From Myxococcales bacterium (GTDB taxonomy: Bacteria > Myxococcota > UBA727 > JABDBI01), in the NCBI GenBank assembly GCA_023248595.1, contig JAHFEG010000006.1, positions 47,622 to 97,009 of the forward strand: 49,388 nt of DNA. The letters are read 5' to 3'. This document shows, piece after piece, positions 43,035 to 49,388 of the stretch. Position 1 is the stretch's first letter. Each line of letters begins with the position of its first letter. The notes under the pieces were generated by a model. It worked only from the letters and a program-made list of their open reading frames with translations. It was not told the origin of the DNA and ran no database searches. Position numbers and translations under genes: made by a program.

Positions 43035-45065
43035 TTGACGTCCAAAAAAAAAATTAAACCGGCTCAAATCATTCAATGGTATCGTTTAGCCTACACCACC
43101 AGGCAAGTGGATGATCAGGCTGGGCGTTATATTCGTCGAGGCATGGGCTGGTCTTACCATGCGCGCTGTGGTGGTCACGAAGGGATTCAAATTGCTCTTG
43201 GGAGTTGCTTTAGACCTAATAAAGATTTTTTATTTCCCTATTATCGAGATACCGCGACGGTGCTGGCTGCTGGCATGACGCCTTATGAGCTGATGCTCAA
43301 TGGTCTTTCCAAAGCAGATGATCCTGCTTCTGGTGGGCGTCACATGTCCAACCATTTTGCAAAACCTGCCATTGGTATTCAAAATGTATCGTCCTGCACT
43401 GGGAATCATACATTGCATGCAGTTGGTGTCGCGAGAGCAATTAAATATTATGGCAGCGATGGAATCGCTTATTCGTCTCAAGGAGATTCTTCTGTCTCCG
43501 AAGGCTATTGCTATGAAGCAATTAATGGCGCTAGCCGAGAAAAGTTGCCAGTTGTTTTTGTGATTCAAAATAATGGCTATGGTATTTCTGTGCCTACCTC
43601 GGAGCAAACAGCGAATTTGTGTGTGGCTGATAATTTTATCGGTATTAAGCATCTGCATATTGTTCGGGTTGACGGGACTGATTTTTTAGCAAGTTTTCAG
43701 GCGATGAATGAAGCCGTTGATTATGTGAATTCGGGTAAAGGACCAGCGATGGTGCATGCGCAATGCATACGCATGGGTGCGCATTCTAATTCAGATGCCC
43801 AAGAACTTTATCGAGAAAAAGAAGAGATTATAAAGGCTCAGGAAGTTGATCCTGTCCTGCGTTTGCGTGACTATATTTTAGCAAATAATATTTTGAAAGA
43901 AGCGCAATTAATTTCGCTGCAAAACGAAGTTGATGCCGAATTGCAAGAAGCCGGTCAAAAAGCAGAAGCAGCGGCTATTCCTTCCGCGCAAAGCGTGACG
44001 CAGTTTGCAGAAGCCACTCGCTATGAACCTGTGCTCGGCCTTGAACCTGAAAATTTCACTGAAGAAGAAAAAACAGAAAAGCTACGGGAAGCTATTAATC
44101 GCACGTTAAAAGAAGAGTTTGAAAAAAATCCTGACACTTTTTTGTGGGGACAGGATGTTGCTTCTAAAGAAAAGGGCGGGGTTTTTAATTTAACCAAAGG
44201 CATGCTTTCGCAATTTGGTAATAAACGTGTGTTTAATGCGCCGATAGCCGAAGATTTTATTGTTGGAACAGCTAATGGCATGTGCCGTTTCGATAAAAAA
44301 ATTCACGTTGTCATTGAGGCTGCACAATTCGCTGATTATGTGTGGCCTGCCATGGAGCAAATTGTGGAAATGAGCCATGATTATTGGCGAAGTTTTGGGC
44401 AGTTTTCTCCCAATGTGGTTTTCAGACTTGCGTCGGGTGGTTATATCCAGGGTGGAATTTATCATTCGCAGAATGTCGAGGCGATTATGAGCCACCTTCC
44501 TGGGGTTCGGGTTGTTTATCCTGCGTTTGCTGACGACGCGGCAGGGCTACTTAGAACGGCCATTCGCTCGCAAGGAATGACTTTTTTTCTAGAGCCTAAA
44601 TATTTATACAATCGTACCGAAGCCAAAGCACCCAATCTTGGCAACGAACATGCTGTGCCCTTTGGCAAAGGCCGCGTGCGCCATTCAGGGACAGATTTAA
44701 GCATCATTACTTATGGCAATACTGTGTTTATGGCCTTACAAGTGGCTAAAAAATTAAACGAAGAAGGTCACAGTATTGAGGTTTTTGATCTGCGTTCAAT
44801 TAAGCCGCTGGACGAAGAAGGCATTTGTCAAACCGTGCGTCGTACTGGAAAAGTGCTGGTTGTGCATGAAGATCATCGCTTTAATGGTATTGGCAGCGAA
44901 GTCAGCAGCATCATCATGGAACACTGTTTTATGGACTTGGATGCTCCAGTCATGCGTGTGGCTGCACTAGATATCCCCGTTGGTTTTGCGAAAGTCCTCG
45001 AGAATGCCATTTTACCGCAAGTGTCGACGATTGAAAACGCTGTCAAAGAATTGCTAGCGTTTTAG
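43035..45065 (+). CDS. 2-oxoacid dehydrogenase E1, alpha and beta subunits fused
   Basis: About 676 residues from the TTG at 43035 (GGGG six bases upstream; a TTG at 43023 is possible). N-terminal half is E1 alpha: GGRHMSNHF loop, thiamine diphosphate motif GDSSVSEGYCYEA ... IQNNGYGIS (Gly-Asp and Asn-Asn, about residues 150-180). An Ala/Glu-rich linker near 300-340 leads to E1 beta: FLWGQDVASKEKGGVF, FNAPIAEDFIVG, EAAQFADYVWPAMEQIV, and a C-terminal transketolase-like domain (DLRSIKPLDEEGICQTV). By family it decarboxylates pyruvate or branched-chain 2-oxoacids. The fused form suits the branched-chain or pyruvate/acetoin types. No E2 or E3 gene is adjacent. Confidence 0.9.
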   Translation: MTSKKKIKPAQIIQWYRLAYTTRQVDDQAGRYIRRGMGWSYHARCGGHEGIQIALGSCFRPNKDFLFPYYRDTATVLAAGMTPYELMLNGLSKADDPASGGRHMSNHFAKPAIGIQNVSSCTGNHTLHAVGVARAIKYYGSDGIAYSSQGDSSVSEGYCYEAINGASREKLPVVFVIQNNGYGISVPTSEQTANLCVADNFIGIKHLHIVRVDGTDFLASFQAMNEAVDYVNSGKGPAMVHAQCIRMGAHSNSDAQELYREKEEIIKAQEVDPVLRLRDYILANNILKEAQLISLQNEVDAELQEAGQKAEAAAIPSAQSVTQFAEATRYEPVLGLEPENFTEEEKTEKLREAINRTLKEEFEKNPDTFLWGQDVASKEKGGVFNLTKGMLSQFGNKRVFNAPIAEDFIVGTANGMCRFDKKIHVVIEAAQFADYVWPAMEQIVEMSHDYWRSFGQFSPNVVFRLASGGYIQGGIYHSQNVEAIMSHLPGVRVVYPAFADDAAGLLRTAIRSQGMTFFLEPKYLYNRTEAKAPNLGNEHAVPFGKGRVRHSGTDLSIITYGNTVFMALQVAKKLNEEGHSIEVFDLRSIKPLDEEGICQTVRRTGKVLVVHEDHRFNGIGSEVSSIIMEHCFMDLDAPVMRVAALDIPVGFAKVLENAILPQVSTIENAVKELLAF

Positions 45066-45259
45066 AAATTAATGATGTGACACGCTTTTTGATGCACAAA
45101 ACGCTAGATTTTTCGTTGCTGTTCACGAAATCCTGGTTCTGTTTCTATTTCTTTGCCAATTTCTATACATTGGTCAAGGCGCTGACTGCAATATTGCGAA
45201 ACAAATTCGGTTTTTAGCCGATAAATCACAAGGATAAAAACGAATTGGGAAGTTTGAAT

Positions 45260-46579
45260 ATGAATCGTATTTTAAGATGGTGTAGCGGCGATTTAACTAA
45301 AAATGAGCTCAAGAAGTATGTCACTTTAGCTTTTATTTTGTTTTTTATCGTTGGTGCGTATTGGGTGATGCGTCCATTGAAAGACGCTATCTTTGCTCAT
45401 ATCGTAGGTATTACCTATCAGCCGCTTGCGAAAATGGTTTCCTTATGTCTCTTAGTCCCCTTAATGTTGGGCTATGCCAAATTGGTTGATGTTTTAAAAA
45501 AAGAAAAACTTTTTTATGGCATTACCATTGCTTACATTGTTTTGTTTGCTGTGTTTGATTTACTATTAACAATCCCTTCGATTGGGATGGCAAATGCCGA
45601 GGCCAGTCCTTATCGATTATTGGGTTGGGGCTGTTACGCTGCTATCGAAAGTTTTGGTTCGGTGATGGTGGCGATGTTCTGGTCATTTGTAACCAGCACG
45701 ACCAAATCAGAATCAGCCAAGCGCGGCTTTCCTTTAATCATTGTGATTGCCCAAGTGGGTTCTATCTTGGGACCAACTTTAGATACCTTTGCGACTATTT
45801 TAGGTATTCCGTTATTAATGGGCATTGCCGTTTGGGCAATGATTTTGGTGCTGGTTTTGATGGTCGTGTACGTGAAAGCAAATCCGCCAAACGAGGCTCA
45901 TATTTTTGAGAAATCGAGTAAGACAGGGATGTTTGAAGGGCTGCGTTTGATTTTAGCAGAACCCTATGTGTTAGGAATTTTAGCTGTCGCGACCTTGTTC
46001 GACGTCGTGTATACCATTATGGATTATCAAATGAAAGTTTTAGGACAAGCAATGTATAAAACGCCTGAGGCCTTTGCTGAATTTTTGGGCCACTTTGGCC
46101 AGAGCGTTAACACACTCGCTTTGGTTTTCGCCCTAACTGGAACCGGATTTTTGATCCGTCGCGTTGGTTTGCAATTTTGTTTGTTATTTTTCCCAGCCGC
46201 CGTGGCTTTTGTGGTTGCGTATGTTTATGCCAACCCAGGTCTTTGGCAAGTATTTACTGGGCTCGTGATTATCAGAGGGCTTGCCTATGGCCTTAATAAT
46301 CCCACTAAAGAAATTATGTATATTCCGACCAGCATCGATATCCAATTTAAGGCAAAAAGTTGGATAGATGTTTTTGGTAGTCGAGGAGCGAAGGCCGCTG
46401 GCTCTGTCATCAACCACTGGCTTGCCGATTCCGCTTCGGCCTTATTACTTTATGGTACCGTCGCTTCTTTTGTCGTGGTTGCCATTTGGATGGTCGCTGC
46501 AGCCTATGTTGGGCGCACCTTTACACAATTGATGACTGAAGATGGAGTGATTGGCCAAAAAAATCCTGGGATCGGCTAA
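45260..46579 (+). CDS. TLC-type nucleotide (ATP/ADP or NTP/NDP) transporter
   Basis: 439 residues from the ATG at 45260 (GGGA nine bases upstream; a TTG at 45245 is possible). About eleven hydrophobic helices. The family hallmark YWVMRPLKDAIFAHIVG follows the first helix, with LAKMVSLCLLVP, SESAKRGFPLIIVIAQVGSILGP and GLNNPTKEIMYIPTS further on. Classical energy-parasite translocases of Rickettsia and Chlamydia are about 500 residues. This belongs to the shorter Npt1/Npt2-like group, some members of which occur in free-living bacteria, so energy parasitism is suggested, not shown. The 194 bases upstream hold no supported gene. Confidence 0.88.
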   Translation: MNRILRWCSGDLTKNELKKYVTLAFILFFIVGAYWVMRPLKDAIFAHIVGITYQPLAKMVSLCLLVPLMLGYAKLVDVLKKEKLFYGITIAYIVLFAVFDLLLTIPSIGMANAEASPYRLLGWGCYAAIESFGSVMVAMFWSFVTSTTKSESAKRGFPLIIVIAQVGSILGPTLDTFATILGIPLLMGIAVWAMILVLVLMVVYVKANPPNEAHIFEKSSKTGMFEGLRLILAEPYVLGILAVATLFDVVYTIMDYQMKVLGQAMYKTPEAFAEFLGHFGQSVNTLALVFALTGTGFLIRRVGLQFCLLFFPAAVAFVVAYVYANPGLWQVFTGLVIIRGLAYGLNNPTKEIMYIPTSIDIQFKAKSWIDVFGSRGAKAAGSVINHWLADSASALLLYGTVASFVVVAIWMVAAAYVGRTFTQLMTEDGVIGQKNPGIG

Positions 46580-46688
46580 CCTCTTGGATAAACAATCAAT
46601 TGTATAAAAAACTTAAGCTCCTGTTGGACTTTTTATTAAGTGCCATGTTATTCGTTAATTGCTGCATTTAAAACGATGGATAAAGAAA

Positions 46689-47384
46689 ATGCTCAGACTG
46701 TTGTTTAGTTTTATGTTTTGCGCAAACATCTTGTGGGCGCAAGATGAACTTGTCCCCCCCAATAATAATCAATTAATAAAATTGCCAACAAAAAAGCATT
46801 TAGAAAAAATTTTAGAAACGACACCGGAGATGCTAGAGATCATAGTAGAAACTGATGAAAATGCACAAGGTTATAGAGCAGGGCATCATAATTTCCAAGT
46901 GCAATTAGGCATGGATCCTTTGGTTAACGGTCGTCTTCTTTTTGGTTTCCAATATCGCCTCAATCATTTTCTAATGCTCGAGGTTCCTGTTGCTTTTGAT
47001 CACCCGGTACTGGGGCAGTGGCTGGGTAGAACCATGGGAGTCTATGATGCAAAGATAGTAGACCAGTGGGCAATGCTTGGCGGTTTGGGATTAAAAATTC
47101 GTTTATCTGAATGGATGTTGAAATCAAGCTTTTTTATTGAGCCTGTTATGCAAGCTGGATACTACAGCCAAACGGTGCAATATGTGCAAAAAGTGATGAC
47201 TGACTCGATTCGTATTCGTCCCGGTCTATATCTTGGTTTTGAAACCGTGTTTGATACCGGTTTGGTCATCGGGGTTAAGGTCGGAGTTGAGCACGCTTTT
47301 GATATTAATTTTAGAGGAAAGCCGCTGGCGTATGCTGCTAATTTTAGCGTGGTTCCCATGTTTGGTATGGGATATGCTTGGTGA
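46689..47384 (+). CDS. outer-membrane beta-barrel protein of unknown function
   Basis: 231 residues from the ATG at 46689; an in-frame upstream ATG at 46659 would only add charged residues before the signal. Sec signal at 1-18 (LRLLFSFMFCANILWA). A Pro/Asn-rich and helical segment follows, then from about residue 65 alternating amphipathic strands (NFQVQLGMDPLVNGRLLFGF, FLMLEVPVAF, SSFFIEPVMQAGYY, RIRPGLYLGFE, LVIGVKVGVEHAF). The last residues are GMGYAW, the terminal aromatic expected for a barrel-assembly signal. Probably about eight strands. The next gene, an exported Clp-like protein, starts 23 bases later with a strong ribosome-binding site, so the two are likely produced together. Confidence 0.7.
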   Translation: MLRLLFSFMFCANILWAQDELVPPNNNQLIKLPTKKHLEKILETTPEMLEIIVETDENAQGYRAGHHNFQVQLGMDPLVNGRLLFGFQYRLNHFLMLEVPVAFDHPVLGQWLGRTMGVYDAKIVDQWAMLGGLGLKIRLSEWMLKSSFFIEPVMQAGYYSQTVQYVQKVMTDSIRIRPGLYLGFETVFDTGLVIGVKVGVEHAFDINFRGKPLAYAANFSVVPMFGMGYAW

Positions 47385-47407
47385 TTTGAAAAAAGGGGGG
47401 AGTAACA

Positions 47408-49388
47408 ATGACGAATATGGTGAAGGTCCCAATTTTGTTTTCGTTGGGTTTGTTGCTATTTGTTTTTGGCGGTATGTGTGATCGTTCTGATTTTAATCAC
47501 AAGTCACTGAGCCAAAGTCAATTTGCTGCTTACACAGTTAACCTCACTGAGGTCGCGGAAAAAAGTGCCAATAGCAACGACAAACTTCCCAAAGGCGTGC
47601 ATGCTTTTACCAAAGATAGTGACGGGGAGAAACGCTTCCCTGCTTATATTCGGGTGATGTCTGGCACAAATTCTGCACAGTCAGATCCCTTAATGCAAAC
47701 GACACGTTGTAAATCTTTGGGGCTCGTTGGCGCAGTTGGCGCAGAAGCGAAGCGAATTATTGATGACCTGGCCAATCCTAATACCCCCGACAACATTGTT
47801 TTGCTAGGCCAACCAGGCATTGATACCGACACCCGTATTTTTGTGATTGCCGACCGCATCGCTGCTAATTGCGATGACATCTCAGATGCCTTGAAGAACC
47901 GGGCAATTATTGCCATCGATTTTGCTAAGTTAAAAGAAGAGGCGCGTAGCGACGTTTTAACACCAACAGAATATTTGGAATTTGTTAAAGCCATTGTCGA
48001 TGAATTTGGTCGGCAAAATTCTATTTTTTATGTGAGCAATATTGACGATCTGTTAAGTAGTGAACAAATCAAAGTGAATCCTTTGCTCGATTTATTTTTG
48101 AATTATGATGCCGATGTTATCATTGAGTCAACTCGCGAAAGATACCAGAAAATTTTTTCTAACCCATCGGTACGCAAAAAAGTTTCAGTTGTAAAACTTC
48201 ATGATTTAACGGTGTCGGAATTAAGCGATTATTTAAAAGTAGTGGCACGGGTTGAAGAAAAGAGTGCTGGTGTTTCGATCTCGCATGAGGAGATTGCCAA
48301 TATCGCGCGTTTGACGAAGGCTTTTGCTCCCGGCATGAAAAGAGGCCATGAGGATCCAGCTCCGGGTGTATTAGATATTTCTATGCGTGTGTTGGCCGAG
48401 GTCATTGAAGAAGCCAAGCGAAGTAATCATCACTCTGTAGATAAATTGATGGTTTACGACGCGGTTGCTCAAAATGCCCTTAATGCCGGCAGAACAGAAA
48501 GGCTGGTAAGTAGTTCTGAGGTCATGAAAGCAATGGGTGAAGATGATTATTTATCAGATGACGCCATCGATATTCTGGTGGAGTCAGAACCTGAATACTT
48601 TGTCGATGAGAAAAAGCGGGAATCTGCTGCGGCCAAAGTGTCGAAATTATTGGATATCAAATTTGAAGACCTTCACAAAACGCTTGGCGATGTCAAAACA
48701 GCGCTTATCAAATTAAGCGGAGCAGATGCCAAAACAATTGCCGAAGCTGTGACCAATTTGGATGCAGCGCTTAAAAATATCAAAGAAAAGTCTGATAAGA
48801 ATATAAGAACGAGCACAAACATTGCTAGATTCGCCGCGGCACTTGAAAAATCACTGGATAAAACAAAAGAGTTAGCTGAAAAAAATGACAAACGCGCTAT
48901 AGAAATTGTGAAATTAGAAGAGCGACTTGTCGATCAACTTAATTTATTAAACGAAAATATCCAAGAAGATATTGAGATCATGGCGAATGTCTTAACAGAA
49001 ATGGATAAAATTCCTGTCGCTATTAATGAAATGTATAAGCGTATTCAGGAAGTTATTGATACCCACGCACATCTAGATGCTGGTCGGATTGCACAGCTGG
49101 AACGTTTGGCTAATCGCCTGGTCGCGAGGATTTCTAAATCAACCAGTGATATCTATGGTAGTGCCAACCTGTCGGATGCGCAGAAACAGGCATTGCTTGA
49201 TGCAGCTAACCAGATCGCTGCTGATACAACAGCGGCTGTTGGGGGTATTATTGCCAAGACACAGTTGACTCCGGCACAGTGGACCGCTTTTGAAGGGACA
49301 GCAGCAGGTGTGGCATCAGCGACGACCGCAGCAGTTGGGAATGTGATTGCCAAGACCAAGTTGGATCCGACAGAATGGGCCGCTTTTG
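47408..49388 (+). CDS. exported degenerate ClpB/ClpA-like AAA+ protein with coiled coil and 32-residue repeats, 3' end cut by window edge
   Basis: 660 codons open to the window edge. GGGGGAG six bases before the ATG is an excellent ribosome-binding site. Residues 5-24: signal with hydrophobic core ending FGGMC, possibly a lipoprotein with a non-standard box. Residues about 101-310 follow ClpB nucleotide-binding domain 1 without large gaps: [16 protein letters not shown] (VIGRDEEI region), [21 protein letters not shown] (Walker A region), [30 protein letters not shown] (Walker B region), [15 protein letters not shown] (GATTLDEYR region), and [21 protein letters not shown] (second strand of the small-domain hinge). 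The Walker A Gly-Lys-Thr and Walker B Asp-Glu are absent, so ATP binding and hydrolysis are not expected. Residues about 400-600 are a coiled coil; 32-residue repeats begin near 610. A structural or binding role outside the cytoplasm is inferred. Confidence 0.75.
   Translation, partial: [660 protein letters not shown]
49238..49388 (+). repeat. 32-residue (96-bp) tandem repeats at the end of the exported Clp-like gene
   Basis: [18 protein letters not shown] starting at 49238 recurs as [18 protein letters not shown] at 49334, 96 bases later. Both are preceded by a T-T-A-A segment. The second unit is cut by the window edge, so the copy number is unknown. Confidence 0.8.

Noticed and set aside
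45104-45229. Minus-strand 41-codon frame starting GTG and ending TAG between the E1 gene and the TLC transporter
   Set aside because: The peptide looks protein-like, but there is no Shine-Dalgarno, no normal ATG and no recognised family. It lies in the only space available for the transporter's promoter.
45260-46579. TLC transporter as proof of obligate energy parasitism
   Set aside because: The protein is of the shorter Npt-like type, and some relatives occur in bacteria that are not energy parasites.

Overview
The window is a densely packed, AT-leaning Gram-negative chromosome segment. No stretch above about 230 bases lacks a gene. It mixes housekeeping genes with genes typical of a bacterium living in or on eukaryotic cells: a Fic protein, two secreted patatin-like phospholipases, two secreted ankyrin-repeat proteins, a serine carboxypeptidase of the mostly eukaryotic S10 family, a PF10116-type host-attachment protein and a TLC-type nucleotide transporter. 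Lineage cannot be fixed by eye. L31 is of the zinc (C+) type, the order rpmE-DUF1385-prfA and the style of AspRS and FtsY (N-terminal membrane anchor) lean towards delta-type groups (Bdellovibrionota/Myxococcota-like) rather than Alphaproteobacteria, but Legionellales- or Dependentiae-like hosts are not excluded.

Layout. 1-2.7 kb: a 2-isopropylmalate-synthase-like gene running off the left edge, a Fic gene bracketed by a perfect 21-bp direct repeat, and a small lipoprotein. 2.8-6.3 kb: aspS and glpA. 6.4-11.3 kb: a zinc/metal uptake region (His-rich outer-membrane porin, ZnuA-like binding protein, ABC-3 permease fused to HEAT-like repeats) with a secreted unknown gene inside it. 11.3-14.1 kb: S10 carboxypeptidase and glpB. 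14.2-18.9 kb: the prkA-yeaH-spoVR stress operon. 19.0-21.7 kb: a short GlpC-like ferredoxin, an orphan ABC binding protein with a secreted partner, and a glycine-rich unknown. 21.7-30.5 kb: information processing and nucleotide genes (dut, ftsY, sprT-like, tRNA-Gly, vanZ-like, ruvA, ruvB, purB, alaS). 30.6-32.7 kb: tandem patatins. 32.8-35.6 kb: rpmE-DUF1385-small membrane protein-prfA. 35.8-38.8 kb: ankyrin pair ending against tRNA-Leu(GAG). 38.9-45.1 kb: host-attachment protein, orphan ABC ATPase, Cys-rich secreted peptide, tRNA-Leu(CAA), rmuC, an unknown gene, and a fused E1 alpha/beta 2-oxoacid dehydrogenase. 45.2 kb to the right edge: TLC transporter, outer-membrane barrel, and a large exported protein.

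The most unusual object is the last gene (47408 to the right edge, 660 codons and still open). It has an export signal, then a domain that aligns by eye along its whole length with the first AAA+ module of ClpB/ClpA but has lost Walker A and Walker B, then a long coiled coil and 32-residue tandem repeats. It lies 23 bases behind an outer-membrane barrel gene. An exported, nucleotide-binding-dead Clp-like scaffold is not something I recognise as described.

Other points. glpA, glpB and a shortened glpC are scattered over 15 kb instead of forming one operon. A perfect 8-bp hairpin hides the Shine-Dalgarno of one patatin gene. A YfiM-like gene has its signal peptide and ribosome-binding site intact but an ATA where the start codon should be. 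Three copies of palindromic dispersed repeats lie between genes.
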